Source of the DNA: Sphingomonas sp.
GTDB lineage: Bacteria; Pseudomonadota; Alphaproteobacteria; Sphingomonadales; Sphingomonadaceae
NCBI RefSeq assembly: GCF_029239295.1
Contig: NZ_JAQZBC010000002.1
Location: 62,001-126,000 of the forward strand
Direction: 5' to 3'
DNA length: 64,000 bases
A program made the position numbers and the translations under genes. Each line of letters starts with the position of its first letter. Position 1 is the stretch's first letter. This document shows positions 1-11,219 of the stretch, in pieces. The notes below the pieces were generated by a model. That model saw nothing but the letters and a program-made list of their open reading frames with translations. It ran no database searches and was not told where the DNA came from.

Positions 1-1023
1 CGCATCACCCATCGCGCGGGTCGAACAGGTGCCGCCCAGGTCGGCGGTGCGATGGGTGGCAAGCGCGCTGGCGACCGCCGCCTCCACCCGGTCCGCCGCG
101 TCGGGCAGTTCCAGCGAATGACGCAACATCATCGCCGCAGACAGGATCGCGGCGCATGGATTGGCCTTCCCCTGCCCGGCAATATCCGGCGCGGAGCCGT
201 GGATCGGCTCATACAGCCCCTTGCCCGTGTCATCGAGCGAGGCGGACGGCAGCAGCCCGATCGACCCGACACACATCGACGCCTGATCGGACAGGATGTC
301 GCCGAACAGATTGCCCGTCACGATCACGTCGAACTGGCCCGGATCGCGCACCAGCTGCATCGCCGCGTTGTCGACGTACATGTGCGTCAGCGTGACGTCA
401 GGATATTCCTGCGCCACCTCGGTCACCACGTCGCGCCACAATTGCGACGTTTCCAGCACATTGGCCTTGTCCACCGAGCAGAGCTGCCCGCCCCGTCGCC
501 GCGCCGCTTCGAAGCCGGCGAGGGCGATCCGGGCGACCTCGCTTTCGTCATAGCTCATCAGGTCATAGCCCTGCCGCAGCCCCGCGGGCGTGGTGCGCAT
601 GCCCTTTTCGCCGAAATAGACATCGCCGTTCAGCTCGCGCACGATGAGCAGGTCGATCGTGCGTGCGACTTCCGGCCGCAGCGCGGAGGCATCCTCCAGC
701 CCCGGAAACAGCTTCGCCGGTCGCAGGTTCGCGAACAGCGTCAATTCCTTGCGCAGTCCCAGGATCGCCTGCTCGGGGCGAAGCCCTCGCTCCAGCGCGT
801 CGCAGCTCGGGTCACCGACCGATCCGAACAGGATCGCGTCCGCGCGATGCGCCAGGTCCAGCGTGTCAGGCGGCAGCGGGTGGCCCGCCGCGTGATAGGC
901 CGCGCCGCCGACCAGCGCCGTCTCGAACGCCAGCGGCAGCTCCAATGCCTCGAGCACCCGGCGCGCTTCCGCGGTCACCTCGGGTCCGATGCCGTCACCC
1001 GGCAATATTGCGATCAGGGCCAT
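1..1023 (-). CDS. leuB: 3-isopropylmalate dehydrogenase (C-terminus cut by window edge)
   Basis: Catalyses the NAD-dependent oxidative decarboxylation of 3-isopropylmalate in leucine biosynthesis, in the cytosol. The 341 codons visible start with an ATG at 1023 and read LPGDGIGPE at residues 7-15. Further in come [15 protein letters not shown], which carries the family's active-site tyrosine, then VDKANVL, and the metal-binding stretch [10 protein letters not shown] near the C-terminal third. [17 protein letters not shown] supplies the NAD-binding loop. Family members are about 350 residues, so only the last few codons and the stop lie beyond position 1. It sits just downstream of recO on the same strand with a gap of about 60 bp. 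The identification is secure; the reading frame is open to the edge. Confidence 0.95.
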   Translation of the reverse strand, partial: MALIAILPGDGIGPEVTAEARRVLEALELPLAFETALVGGAAYHAAGHPLPPDTLDLAHRADAILFGSVGDPSCDALERGLRPEQAILGLRKELTLFANLRPAKLFPGLEDASALRPEVARTIDLLIVRELNGDVYFGEKGMRTTPAGLRQGYDLMSYDESEVARIALAGFEAARRRGGQLCSVDKANVLETSQLWRDVVTEVAQEYPDVTLTHMYVDNAAMQLVRDPGQFDVIVTGNLFGDILSDQASMCVGSIGLLPSASLDDTGKGLYEPIHGSAPDIAGQGKANPCAAILSAAMMLRHSLELPDAADRVEAAVASALATHRTADLGGTCSTRAMGDA

Positions 1024-1083
1024 GCGTGCCTCCAGACGGATACGGAATGCGAACGGTACCGTTCCTTGCCCACCGCCATGATC

Positions 1084-1815
1084 TCACGCAACCGCTCTGT
1101 GCAGCCGGTCGATCAGCCGCTCGCGTGCGGCCAGCGTTTCGGCGTGGCGATCAACCATGATGCTGCGCGCCAGGAACCGCCCGGTGATCGCCAGCCCGGC
1201 GAAGATATCAGCCCAATCCGCCTCGCCGCCTGCTGACAGGAACGCCGGCAGCGGCAACAGGCGATCCTCATAGCCGATCGCCGCCGGGCGGCTTACCGCG
1301 CCGCCGGTCTTGGGGCTGATATAGCCAATGTTCTCCACCGCTCCCGTCACCACGCAGCGTTGCAGATCGAGGCCAAAGCCAAGCTCGGACAGCAGCAACA
1401 GCTCGTATCGCGCCAGCGGGCCAGCCCACCCCCGCGCCGCCGGCGCCGCATCGATCGCGTCCAGCAGGCCGGACAGCGCCTGGTACAGTCGGGGATAGGG
1501 ATGCCCTTCTGGCAGCGCGGCGGCGGTCAGTGCGGTCAGCCACTCCAGCGCGGCGGCGGGCAACGGCTCCCCGTGTAGCGGCGCGCGGCTGCGAACCATT
1601 TCGGCGGTGAGCGCGGGAAGCTGTGCATCGGTCCGCGCGCGCCATTCCCCGATGATGATGTTGGCTGGCTGCAGGATCGGGCGGAGGCCCCGCGATCGTC
1701 CGCCCCGCACATAACCCGCCTGCACCCCGTCGTCGGCAGTCAGCGCGCGAACGATCGCGCCATGCTCACCATGCGCCCTGCTCGACAGGACGATGGCAGT
1801 CGCGCTCAGCCGCAT
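1084..1815 (-). CDS. recO: DNA repair protein RecO
   Basis: A 243-residue protein of the RecFOR recombination-mediator pathway, which loads RecA on SSB-coated single-stranded DNA. The N-terminal OB-fold is visible as ATAIVLSSRAHGEHGAIVRA followed by the basic GYVRGGRSRG stretch. The C-terminal part carries the alphaproteobacterial signature GYISPKTGGAVS near residue 175. Only one cysteine is present there, so the zinc site found in some RecO proteins is absent. It reads toward leuB. Length and domain order match the family, and the ATG at 1815 is the only good start. Confidence 0.95.
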   Translation of the reverse strand: MRLSATAIVLSSRAHGEHGAIVRALTADDGVQAGYVRGGRSRGLRPILQPANIIIGEWRARTDAQLPALTAEMVRSRAPLHGEPLPAAALEWLTALTAAALPEGHPYPRLYQALSGLLDAIDAAPAARGWAGPLARYELLLLSELGFGLDLQRCVVTGAVENIGYISPKTGGAVSRPAAIGYEDRLLPLPAFLSAGGEADWADIFAGLAITGRFLARSIMVDRHAETLAARERLIDRLHRAVA

Positions 1816-1915
1816 AGTGACGCCGGTTGGCGACAGGCGGTCATGTCAGCGCGCCGCCACTTTCTACGGTTCACCATTGCGCCGGCCTGGAACGACCTGC
1901 ACCGGCGCGTCGGCG

Positions 1916-2401
1916 TCACCGCTTCCAGGAAACCTTGTCGCCTTCTGCGATCCCCAGCTCGGCGGATCGCCCGCCGTTCAGTTCCAGCACTGCGCTGACC
2001 GGCTCGCCCGAGGGCACCTGCGCTTCGGAGAAGGGCACGGTGTTTTCCGCAATGCGCGCAATCGTGCCGTCAGGGCGGATGAAGATGATGTCGAGTGGCG
2101 AGGGCGTGTTCTTCATCCAGAAGCTCGCCTCGCGCGGCCCGCCGCCCTCCGGCGGATAGGGCGCGAACAACATGCCGCCATCCTTGGGAATATCCGTCCG
2201 GAACATCAGCCCGCGCTGCTGCTTGTCCTGCGTGTCCGCCAGCTCCACGCGGAACACGTGCGGTCCGTTCGCGCTGGTGATGGTCACTTCGGTCAGCGCC
2301 GCCCTCGCACGCTCATCGCCAGCCGTGGCGGCAGCGTCTTGGCCGGTGCACGCCGCCGCCCCCAGCAGGAACGCCAGCGACGCCATGGCAATGAGCTTCA
2401 T
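1916..2401 (-). CDS. DUF192 family lipoprotein
   Basis: A 161-residue protein with a hydrophobic N-terminus (MKLIAMASLAFLLGAAAC) that looks like a lipoprotein signal, although the lipobox AAAC is not ideal. The rest is the DUF192 domain: RGLMFRTDIPKDGGMLF, then ASFWMKNTPSPLDIIFI, then the ending SAELGIAEGDKV. The function of DUF192 is not established. I chose the ATG at 2401 because GGGAGA lies 8 bases upstream. A TTG at 2407 would overlap the stop of the preceding cold-shock gene but has no room for a ribosome binding site. It is tightly coupled to that gene, a pairing that may reflect a shared envelope or stress role (inference). Confidence 0.9.
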   Translation of the reverse strand: MKLIAMASLAFLLGAAACTGQDAAATAGDERARAALTEVTITSANGPHVFRVELADTQDKQQRGLMFRTDIPKDGGMLFAPYPPEGGGPREASFWMKNTPSPLDIIFIRPDGTIARIAENTVPFSEAQVPSGEPVSAVLELNGGRSAELGIAEGDKVSWKR

Positions 2402-2403
2402 CG

Positions 2404-2964
2404 TCAATTCTCCCGTGTAACGCTCACGGCCATCGGCCCCTTGCGTCCATCCACCACCCGCGCGCGCAGCCGCTGTTCGGGCATCACCTCGCCGATATCA
2501 CCGCGGCGAAGCGTTTCCATGTGGACGAAGATATCTCCTGGCACGTCATCCCGCACCAGAAATCCATATCCCTTCAGCCGATTGAACCATTTCACCGCCA
2601 CCGGCTCCCAGTCGCCCGCTTCGTCGATCAGCGAAGCCGGGTCGATGCGCGTCGTCGGCCGCACCACCGGCTCCACTGCGGTGGTCGTGTCGATCGCCAG
2701 GATTTCGCGTGCCTGGTACCCGCGCTCGCGACGTACGACCATCGCGTCGATGCGGGTTCCTTCGGGCAGGCTGCGGCGGCCCAGCGGCTGCAGCACGGAG
2801 AAATGGATAAGCACGTCGCCATAGGCGTCTTCGTCCGGCACCAGGAAGCCGAAGCCGCGCGTCACGTCGAACCACTTCAACGCGCCCGCGATGCGCACGC
2901 CATCATCTTCGCCAGCACTGGCGGCGTCGGGGCCTTGGTTGGCCTCGGACGGTTCGCTTTGCAT
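2404..2964 (-). CDS. double cold-shock domain protein
   Basis: A 186-residue cytosolic nucleic-acid-binding protein with two cold-shock domains in tandem. The first, about residues 24-90, has [17 protein letters not shown] (RNP1-like) and DVLIHFSVL (RNP2-like). The second, about residues 122-186, has [17 protein letters not shown] and DIFVHMETL. Two-domain proteins of this kind are typical of alphaproteobacteria. The start at 2964 is supported by AGGGGAA 7 bases upstream; an open frame extends further to 3150 but has no homology signal. It lies downstream of recX on the same strand, and its stop is adjacent to the start of the DUF192 gene. The substrate RNAs cannot be inferred. Confidence 0.92.
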   Translation of the reverse strand: MQSEPSEANQGPDAASAGEDDGVRIAGALKWFDVTRGFGFLVPDEDAYGDVLIHFSVLQPLGRRSLPEGTRIDAMVVRRERGYQAREILAIDTTTAVEPVVRPTTRIDPASLIDEAGDWEPVAVKWFNRLKGYGFLVRDDVPGDIFVHMETLRRGDIGEVMPEQRLRARVVDGRKGPMAVSVTREN

Positions 2965-3040
2965 TGTTCTTTCCCCTGGACCGAACGCTAGCATGGTTGT
3001 CGCGCCGCACAATATCCTCGTGTGAAAACAAGGGCTGGGC

Positions 3041-3559
3041 TCACGGTTCCAGGACGTCGCCGGGGGCAGCTGCCACGATCCGCCGCGCCAGCGTGAAGGA
3101 ATGGCCCGCGCGCAGCATCGCGGCCATGTGTCGCTGCCGGCCGCGCTCATCCACCGGCAGGGTCGCGAACGGGCCGATCCGGCGGCGGCGGGCGAACGCC
3201 AGCGCGCTTTCCAGCGCCTGCTCCTCGCTCTGCTCGATCACTTCGCCGATGTCGTCCTGCGCGATTCGGGCTGCCTTCAGCGCTTGGCCGACCCGCCCGG
3301 CGCCATAGCCGCGCCGCGCCAGCGACCGTGCGCGCGCCTCGGCGAAGGCGCGATCGTCGATATAGCCCAGCCCCGCCATCCGCTCGGCGATCTCTTTGGG
3401 GTCGGCGAGCGGCCCGTCCCAGCCGCGCTCGCGCACTTTGCGCGCCAGATAATCGGCCAACTTCCCACGGGTTGTGGCGAAACGACCAACATAGCGTAAT
3501 GCCAAATCCTCCAGTGCACGGCGGTCGAGCGGGGGCGGCGGGCGGCGGCTGTTGGTCAT
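3041..3559 (-). CDS. recX: recombination regulator RecX
   Basis: A 172-residue RecX family protein, which in known cases modulates RecA filament extension. Helical RecX repeats are visible as [36 protein letters not shown] and RRYG-like [13 protein letters not shown], followed by the basic segment [10 protein letters not shown]. There is no recA next to it here, which differs from the common recA-recX arrangement. It starts at the ATG at 3559 and is divergent from the fatty-acyl-AMP ligase gene across about 125 bp. A third gene recO lies 1.2 kb downstream on the same strand, so recombination functions cluster loosely here. Confidence 0.9.
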   Translation of the reverse strand: MTNSRRPPPPLDRRALEDLALRYVGRFATTRGKLADYLARKVRERGWDGPLADPKEIAERMAGLGYIDDRAFAEARARSLARRGYGAGRVGQALKAARIAQDDIGEVIEQSEEQALESALAFARRRRIGPFATLPVDERGRQRHMAAMLRAGHSFTLARRIVAAAPGDVLEP

Positions 3560-3684
3560 GCGCCTTTATGTTGCCACACTGACATCGGAATTTGAACGTG
3601 GCGAACCGTCAGTTGGCCGGCCTCCGGAATGATCCGGTGTGCAGGTCCGAAACAGCACCCGAACGAGATTTTGAGCAACCGACC

Positions 3685-5418
3685 ATGACGAGCGCGACCC
3701 TGATCCCCACCCCGAGCAGCGACGCCCGGCCGCGTCGCTTTGCCGATTTCGAGACGCTGGGCGAGGCGCTGGATTATGCCGCTCAGGGCGATCGCGGGCT
3801 GAATTTCCACGATGCGCGCGGCACGCTGGTGCGCCCCTATCCGTTCCGCGAGCTTCAGGGTGATGCGACGCAGGCGGCCTATCGCCTGATCGCGGCGGGC
3901 ATCAAGCCGGGCGACCGCGTCGCGCTGGTCGCTGAAACCAGCGCAGAATTCGCCGCCTTGTTCTTCGGCACGGTCTATGCCGGCGCCTGGCCGGTGCCGC
4001 TGCCACTGCCCACCTCGTTCGGTGGCAAGGATTCCTATATCGATCAACTGCGCGTTCAGCTGACGAGCTGCGATCCCGTCATGCTGATCTATCCGCCCGA
4101 ACTGGCGGAGATGGCTGGCGCGGCGGCGACTGCGGTCGGTACGCAGGGCATCGACTGGGCCGATCTGCTCGCGCGACCGGCGGCGGCGGTCGATCTGCCG
4201 CAGGCTTCAGGCACCGACATCGCCTATCTGCAATATTCCAGCGGCTCGACGCGCTTCCCGCACGGCGTCGCGATCACTCACCACGCGCTGCTCAACAATC
4301 TCGCCGCGCACGCCCATGGCATGGAGCTGATCGAAACCGATCGCTGCATCTCCTGGCTGCCGTGGTACCATGACATGGGCCTCGTCGGCTGCTTCCTGTC
4401 ACCGATCGCCAATCAGGTGTCAGTCGATTATCTGAAGACCGAGGATTTCGCCCGCCGCCCGCTCGCGTGGCTCGATCTCATCAGCCGCAATCCCGGCACG
4501 TCGATCAGCTATTCGCCGACCTTCGGCTACGACATCTGCTCGCGCCGCATGTCGAGCCAGACGAAGGCGGCCGACCGCTTCGACCTGTCGCGCTGGCGCC
4601 TCGCCGGCAATGGCGCGGACATGATCCGGCCCGACGTGATGCAGGGCTTCGTCGACGCCTTCGCCGATGCCGGCTTCCAGGCAAGCGCCTTCCTCCCCTC
4701 CTACGGGCTCGCCGAAGCGACGCTCGCCGTGTCGATCATGCCGCCGGGTGAGGGCATCCGCGTCGAACTGGTCGAGGAAACCCAGCTTTCGGGCGTGCCG
4801 GCGGGTCAGGATCGGCCGCAACGCTACCGTGCGATCGTCAATTGCGGGAAGCCGGTGCGCGACATGCTGGTCGAGGTGCGCGAGGAGGACGGCAGCGTCC
4901 TGCCGGAGCGTGCGATCGGCAAATTGTGGTGCAGCGGCCCGTCGCTGATGGTCGGGTACTTCCGTGACGATGCCGCGACCGAGGCATGCATGGTCGATGG
5001 CTGGCTCGACACCGGCGACATGGGCTACATCTCGGACGGCTACATCTACATCGTCGGCCGTGCCAAGGACATGATCATCGTCAACGGCCGCAACCATTGG
5101 CCGCAGGACATCGAATGGGCGGTGGAGCAGCTCCCCGGCTTCAAGCAGGGCGATATCGCGGCCTTCGCGATCACCACGCCGGGCGGTGAGGAAACCCCCG
5201 CCGTTCTCGTGCAGTGCCGCACCTCCGACGTCGAGGAGCGCAGCCGCCTGCGCGACGAGATCCGCGATCGTGTGCGCGCGGTGACGGGCATGAACTGCGT
5301 GATCGAACTCGTGCCGCCGCGCACGCTCCCGCGCACCAGCTCGGGCAAGCTGAGCCGGGCAAAGGCACGCAACCTGTATCTGTCGGGCGAGATCAAGCCG
5401 TACGCGGTCGCCGCCTAA
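3685..5418 (+). CDS. fatty-acyl-AMP ligase (AMP-dependent synthetase family)
   Basis: A 577-residue adenylate-forming enzyme that activates a fatty acid as acyl-AMP, normally for transfer to an acyl carrier protein. The core ATP-binding motif YLQYSSGSTRFPHG is at about residues 181-194. CISWLPWYHDMGLVG, YGLAEATLAVSIMP and the C-terminal hinge GRAKDMIIVNGRNHWPQDIE follow, with a catalytic lysine at about residue 555 in RTSSGKLSR. The SSGSTRFP and NHWPQDIE variants resemble FAAL enzymes more than CoA ligases (family knowledge). No carrier protein or PKS/NRPS gene is adjacent, so the acceptor is unknown. The start at 3685 is chosen because homology-like sequence begins soon after. The TTG at 3592 would add 31 unlike residues. 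The ribosome binding site is weak. Confidence 0.88.
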   Translation: MTSATLIPTPSSDARPRRFADFETLGEALDYAAQGDRGLNFHDARGTLVRPYPFRELQGDATQAAYRLIAAGIKPGDRVALVAETSAEFAALFFGTVYAGAWPVPLPLPTSFGGKDSYIDQLRVQLTSCDPVMLIYPPELAEMAGAAATAVGTQGIDWADLLARPAAAVDLPQASGTDIAYLQYSSGSTRFPHGVAITHHALLNNLAAHAHGMELIETDRCISWLPWYHDMGLVGCFLSPIANQVSVDYLKTEDFARRPLAWLDLISRNPGTSISYSPTFGYDICSRRMSSQTKAADRFDLSRWRLAGNGADMIRPDVMQGFVDAFADAGFQASAFLPSYGLAEATLAVSIMPPGEGIRVELVEETQLSGVPAGQDRPQRYRAIVNCGKPVRDMLVEVREEDGSVLPERAIGKLWCSGPSLMVGYFRDDAATEACMVDGWLDTGDMGYISDGYIYIVGRAKDMIIVNGRNHWPQDIEWAVEQLPGFKQGDIAAFAITTPGGEETPAVLVQCRTSDVEERSRLRDEIRDRVRAVTGMNCVIELVPPRTLPRTSSGKLSRAKARNLYLSGEIKPYAVAA

Positions 5419-5518
5419 GACAACCGTCGAGATCCAGCTGAAACAGGCCGCTACTCAGGGCAGCGGCCGACTGGCGCCGGCGTCCCTTGCGGGGCACCGG
5501 CACCGGTCTGCAGCGGTA

Positions 5519-5743
5519 TCAGGCGATGTGCAGGTCCAGCTCGCGGCGATGCGCGCGGGCCTTGGCAGTCAATACGATATGACCACGCTTTTCCTGCACC
5601 CAACCCTGCCGGGTCAGGGCGTTGAGCGTCATCGGACAATCACCGCGCGAGATCATGAGATTAGGTCCTGCGGCTCGCGCTGAGCCGAGGATACGTTCGA
5701 GCAACTCAGCGGTCAGCCAAGCGCCATCATCTTGCTGTCCCAA
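5519..5743 (-). CDS. small hypothetical protein, possible winged-helix fold
   Basis: An open frame of 74 residues from a TTG at 5743 to a TGA at 5519. The C-terminal half, MTLNALTRQGWVQEKRGHIVLTAKARAHRRELDL, reads like a small winged-helix wing with the pattern 'alpha helix, short turn, beta, T-x-K-G/A-R' seen in marker-type DNA-binding proteins; this is an impression, not a family match. A G-run precedes the TTG, but the start is uncertain and an ATG at residue 30 would also be possible. The gene, if real, faces the convergent end of the acyl-AMP ligase and lies downstream of acs. It has no partner to suggest a role. Confidence 0.35.
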   Translation of the reverse strand: MGQQDDGAWLTAELLERILGSARAAGPNLMISRGDCPMTLNALTRQGWVQEKRGHIVLTAKARAHRRELDLHIA

Positions 5744-5950
5744 AGTGACCCCCCAAGGGTTTACGGCAGCTGTTGTTATTCCCGCTAAAGGACAACGATC
5801 CCTTAACGAAATCAACCGATTCGCGACCAAGGAGCGACCGGGCGCGCTGAATCGTTGGCAGGCTGCGTCGCCCGGCGAAATGGGCCGGCGGCGAGCCGGA
5901 AAACGGCCCGCTCATCGGTCTTGCCGGCCTTTGCTGAACGCTTATCCTCC

Positions 5951-5967
5951 CGGCCGGAAAACGGCCG
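5951..5967 (-). terminator. hairpin downstream of acs
   Basis: A perfect 6-bp stem CGGCCG with loop GAAAA lies just past the stop codon of acs. A related copy of the motif GCCGGAAAACGG occurs about 57 bp further on, near 5896. Neither is followed by a run of T on the minus strand, so this may only be a 3' stabilising hairpin. The stretch 5744-5977 otherwise holds no gene I can support. Confidence 0.35.
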
Positions 5968-5977
5968 AGTCGCGCGC

Positions 5978-7915
<1,938 letters not shown>

Positions 7916-8025
7916 GGATCATCTCCTTTTTTGTGCCTGATGGCCGCTGAAGGTGATGATTGGCAACTGTCTTGGTGGCGCCATCGGCCCGCGGCCCGAT
8001 GGCCGGGGTGGGATGGCGGTGCGGC

Positions 8026-8643
8026 TCAGCCCAGCTGCGCCTGCACCCCGTCGATCACGAACTGCACCGCCAGCGCGGCGAGCAGCACGCCCAGCAGCCG
8101 CGTGATGACCGCCTCGATCTTGTGCCCCATCAACCGCATCAGCGGCCCCGCGGCGATCAGCGCGACCAGCGTGATCAGCAGCACCACGGCCAGCGCGGCG
8201 AACACGACCAGCGACTGGTTCAACCCGTTGCTGCCGCTCATCAGCAGCATGACGCTGGCGATCGATCCCGGCCCAGCGATCATCGGCATCGCCATGGGGA
8301 AGATCGACACGTCCTCCACCTCTTCCAGCGCGACGGCGGCGGCACGATCCTCACGGCGCTGCGTGCGCTTCTCGAACACCATTTCCAGCGCGATCAGGAA
8401 CAGCATGATGCCGCCCGCGATCTGGAACGACGCGAGCTCGATCCCCAGGCCCTTCAGCAATTTCTCGCCGAACAACGCGAACACCAGCAGGATGCCGGTC
8501 GCCACGCCTACCGCACGGATCGCCATCGACCGGCGCTGCTGCGCGGAGGCATCGGTGGTCAGCCCGGCGTAGATCGGCGCGCAGCCGGGCGGATCGATAA
8601 TCACGAAAAACGTGATGAAGGAGGAGATGAACAGCTCAACCAT
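8026..8643 (-). CDS. MarC family integral membrane protein
   Basis: A 205-residue inner-membrane protein with about six hydrophobic segments. The family pattern is visible in FFVIIDPPGCAPIYAGLT near the N-terminus, then GIMLFLIALEMVF and FPMAMPMIAGPGSIASVMLL, with ARALLxLMGxxxxxVITRLLGVLLAALAVQFVIDG at the end. MarC proteins (UPF0056) have no proven transport substrate despite the old multiple-antibiotic-resistance name. The central segment between helices three and four is basic (EKRTQRREDRAAA) and is likely cytoplasmic. It follows folD in the same direction with a 66-bp gap. Confidence 0.93.
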   Translation of the reverse strand: MVELFISSFITFFVIIDPPGCAPIYAGLTTDASAQQRRSMAIRAVGVATGILLVFALFGEKLLKGLGIELASFQIAGGIMLFLIALEMVFEKRTQRREDRAAAVALEEVEDVSIFPMAMPMIAGPGSIASVMLLMSGSNGLNQSLVVFAALAVVLLITLVALIAAGPLMRLMGHKIEAVITRLLGVLLAALAVQFVIDGVQAQLG

Positions 8644-8709
8644 GATGATGCCCCCCCAGGCAGACCGTTCGGGCGTGTACCGACGCCCGGCGCCGCGATG
8701 CCGCCGGCA

Positions 8710-9579
8710 TCAGATCTGCTTCGCCAGCGTGATCCCTTCGCGGCGTGCCGCGGATACCAGCGTATTGCGCAGCAGCACCGCGATGGTCATCGGGCCGACC
8801 CCGCCGGGCACTGGCGTCATTGCGCCCGCCACTTCGGCGCAGGCCGGATCGACATCGCCGACCAGGCCATCTTCGGTGCGGTTGATGCCGACATCGATCA
8901 GCGTCGCCCCCGGCTTGATCCAGTCGGGCTTCACCATCTTGGCGCGGCCCACCGCCGCCACGACGATGTCGGCGCGCTTCACCACGGCTGGCAGGTCGCG
9001 GGTGCGCGAATGCGCGACCGTCACGGTGCAGCTCTCTCCGATCAGCAATTGCGCCATCGGCTTGCCGACGATGTTCGACCGGCCGATCACCACCGCGTCC
9101 TTGCCGCTGAGGTCACCCAGCACATCGCGCAGCAGCAACAGGCAGCCATAAGGCGTGCAGGGCACGAACCCGGGCAGCCCGGTGGCCAGCCGCCCGGCGT
9201 TCACCGGATGGAATCCGTCGACGTCCTTGTCGGGATCGATGCGCGTGATGATCGCGCTTTCGTTCAGATGCTTGGGCAGCGGCAGCTGCACCAGGATGCC
9301 GTCCACTGCGGGATCGGCATTCAGCTGGTCGACCAGCGCCTCCAGCGTCTCCTGCGTCGTATCCGCTGGCAGCCGATGCTCGATGCTTTCCATGCCGGCG
9401 GCGAGCGTCGCCTTGCCCTTCGACCGGACATAGACGGCGGAGGCGGGATCCTCGCCGACCAGCACGACGGCCAGCCCCGGCTTGCGCCCTGCTTCGCCCG
9501 CGACTTGCGCCACGCCTTCTGCCACCCGCGCGCGCAAATCCGCCGCGAAGGCTTTTCCGTCGATGATCCGTGCCGTCAT
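8710..9579 (-). CDS. folD: bifunctional methylenetetrahydrofolate dehydrogenase / methenyltetrahydrofolate cyclohydrolase
   Basis: A 289-residue cytosolic enzyme of one-carbon metabolism interconverting 5,10-methylene-, methenyl- and 10-formyl-tetrahydrofolate. [17 protein letters not shown] (with the tyrosine and catalytic lysine) lies at about residues 44-60. [15 protein letters not shown] and [13 protein letters not shown] come next, then the NADP-binding segment [13 protein letters not shown] near residue 165, and [18 protein letters not shown] at the C-terminus. Its ATG overlaps the stop of the DUF167 gene by the sequence ATGA, so the two are translationally coupled. Confidence 0.97.
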   Translation of the reverse strand: MTARIIDGKAFAADLRARVAEGVAQVAGEAGRKPGLAVVLVGEDPASAVYVRSKGKATLAAGMESIEHRLPADTTQETLEALVDQLNADPAVDGILVQLPLPKHLNESAIITRIDPDKDVDGFHPVNAGRLATGLPGFVPCTPYGCLLLLRDVLGDLSGKDAVVIGRSNIVGKPMAQLLIGESCTVTVAHSRTRDLPAVVKRADIVVAAVGRAKMVKPDWIKPGATLIDVGINRTEDGLVGDVDPACAEVAGAMTPVPGGVGPMTIAVLLRNTLVSAARREGITLAKQI

Positions 9580-9878
9580 GGCACAGCGCCATAGAGGCTC
9601 GCCGCCCGGCGCGCCAGCATGTCGCTGTCCCCGGTGATCAGAAGCCGCTTGATCCGCGCGGTATCCCCGCCGGCCAGCCGGACGGCGCTACGCGGCACCT
9701 GAAATGCCTTGGCGACCAGCGCGATGACCGCCGTGTTGGCGGCGCCGTCGACCGGCGGCGCACAGACCCGCGCCGCCAGATGGTGTTCGGTTCCTGCCGC
9801 CAGCACATCGCGGGCGGCGCGCGGCGTCACTCTGACCGCAATCGCCAGCCCTTCAGGAACAGGACGCCAAGCGCTCAG
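9576..9878 (-). CDS. yggU: DUF167/YggU family protein, probable CTG start
   Basis: A roughly 100-residue protein of the DUF167 family, typically about 95-100 residues and of unknown function. The recognisable core is [14 protein letters not shown], then [17 protein letters not shown] and [17 protein letters not shown]. It is encoded between yggT and folD and overlaps both (CTGA upstream, ATGA downstream). In frame there is no ATG, GTG or TTG between the middle of yggT and the conserved domain. The best start is therefore a CTG at 9878-9876 that overlaps the yggT stop. The assignment of the domain is firm; the start is inference. Confidence 0.83.
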   Translation of the reverse strand: MSAWRPVPEGLAIAVRVTPRAARDVLAAGTEHHLAARVCAPPVDGAANTAVIALVAKAFQVPRSAVRLAGGDTARIKRLLITGDSDMLARRAASLYGAVP

Positions 9879-10180
9879 ACGCCGCCCATCACCACGCTGG
9901 CGGCGATGTTGTTCAGGATGATCGTCAGGATCGCGATGCCGATCAGCACCACCGCGGGCGCGAAATCGATCCCGCCGGTCTGCGGCAGGATGCGGCGGAT
10001 CGGGCGATACAGTGGCTCCGTCAGCCGATCGAGACCGGCATAGAGCGAGCGGACGAAGTTCGACTGCATGTTGACGACGTTGAACGTCACCAGCAGCGAC
10101 AGCACGAACTGGATGATGATCACCCACCACACCACGTTCAGCAGCACCTGCAGGATCTGGACGAGGGTTAGCATCAGCAA
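9875..10180 (-). CDS. yggT: YggT family membrane protein
   Basis: A 101-residue membrane protein with two hydrophobic regions, residues 4-32 (LVQILQVLLNVVWWVIIIQFVLSLL) and 75-98, and the family signature LTEPLYRPIRRILPQTGGIDFAP between them. YggT (YlmG) proteins are linked to membrane organisation or cell division in other organisms. The TTG at 10180 is spaced 7 bases from GGAG and is preferred. The ATG at 10174 is the alternative, two codons in, with looser spacing. It heads the yggT-yggU-folD overlap unit and lies about 60 bp downstream of argB. Confidence 0.9.
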   Translation of the reverse strand: MLMLTLVQILQVLLNVVWWVIIIQFVLSLLVTFNVVNMQSNFVRSLYAGLDRLTEPLYRPIRRILPQTGGIDFAPAVVLIGIAILTIILNNIAASVVMGGV

Positions 10181-10241
10181 GGGCGGTCTCCGTTCGGGTG
10201 TATCATTACCATAGCACAGTTGGGCATCGCGCGCGTCGCGA

Positions 10242-11144
10242 TCAAGCCCGGCGGATCAGCGTGCCCGCCCCGCGCCGTGTGAAGATCTCAAGCAACATAC
10301 CGTGCGGCACCCGCCCGTCCAGAACCACCGCCGCGTCGACGCCCGATTCCACCGCCGCCACGCACGTCTCCAGCTTCGGGATCATGCCGCCCGAAATGGT
10401 GCCATCGGCGCGCAACCGGGCTACGTCCGGCGGCGTCAGGTCGGTCACCAGATCGCCCTGCTTGTCGAGCACGCCGGCGACATCGGTCAGCAGGAAGAAG
10501 CGCTTGGCGCCCAGCGCCGATGCGATCGCCCCGGCCATCGTGTCGGCGTTGATATTATAGGTGTGGCCATCGGCGCCGATGCCGATCGGCGCGATCACCG
10601 GGATGATCCCGTCGCGGCTCAGCGTGTCGATGATCCGCCGGTCGACCGCCACCGGCTCGCCGACGAAGCCCAGGTCCACCTTGCGCTCGATCCCCTGCCG
10701 CTGATCGGGTTCGCTGCGCCCGACCTTCTCGGCCTGCACCAGCCCGGCGTCCTTGCCGGAAATGCCGACCGCCCGGCCGCCGGCCGCCGCGATCCACGAC
10801 ACGATCTGTTTGTTGATCGATCCCGCCAACACCATTTCGGCGATCTGCGCGGTTTCCTCGTCGGTCACGCGCAGCCCGTCAACGAAACGCGATTCGACGC
10901 CCAGCCGCTTCAGCATCGATCCGATCTGCGGCCCGCCACCGTGCACGACGACAGGGTTGATCCCCACCGCCTTCATCAACACGACGTCCTCGGCGAAGTC
11001 GCGCTGCGCCTCGGGGTCGCCCATGGCATGGCCGCCGTATTTCACGACAAAGGTCGCGCCGGCATAGCGCTGCAGATAAGGAAGCGCCTCGACGAGCGTT
11101 TCGGCTTTCGCGAGCAGTTCGGGCGCGGGCGTATGGTCGTTCAT
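10242..11144 (-). CDS. argB: acetylglutamate kinase
   Basis: A 300-residue enzyme that phosphorylates N-acetyl-L-glutamate, the second step of arginine biosynthesis. [11 protein letters not shown] (phosphate-binding, residues about 33-43), [18 protein letters not shown] (about 66-83), [16 protein letters not shown] and [10 protein letters not shown] are all present. The C-terminal [26 protein letters not shown] completes the amino-acid-kinase fold. I chose the ATG at 11144 because AAGGG lies 7 bases upstream. A GTG at 11162 would add six residues. It lies downstream of the queuosine-precursor transporter gene on the same strand. Confidence 0.96.
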   Translation of the reverse strand: MNDHTPAPELLAKAETLVEALPYLQRYAGATFVVKYGGHAMGDPEAQRDFAEDVVLMKAVGINPVVVHGGGPQIGSMLKRLGVESRFVDGLRVTDEETAQIAEMVLAGSINKQIVSWIAAAGGRAVGISGKDAGLVQAEKVGRSEPDQRQGIERKVDLGFVGEPVAVDRRIIDTLSRDGIIPVIAPIGIGADGHTYNINADTMAGAIASALGAKRFFLLTDVAGVLDKQGDLVTDLTPPDVARLRADGTISGGMIPKLETCVAAVESGVDAAVVLDGRVPHGMLLEIFTRRGAGTLIRRA

Positions 11145-11219
11145 GCCGGTGCCCTTAATCACATCGCCCGGCGCGCGAAAGGCGGCTGTGCCGCGGCATT
11201 CGCGCGTCCGGCCCGCGTC

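Noticed and set aside
52..1236. Long open frame on the plus strand across leuB and recO
   Set aside because: It is antisense to leuB, and its sequence is Arg/His/Asp-rich with no domain-like pattern. The minus-strand frame reads as clear LeuB.
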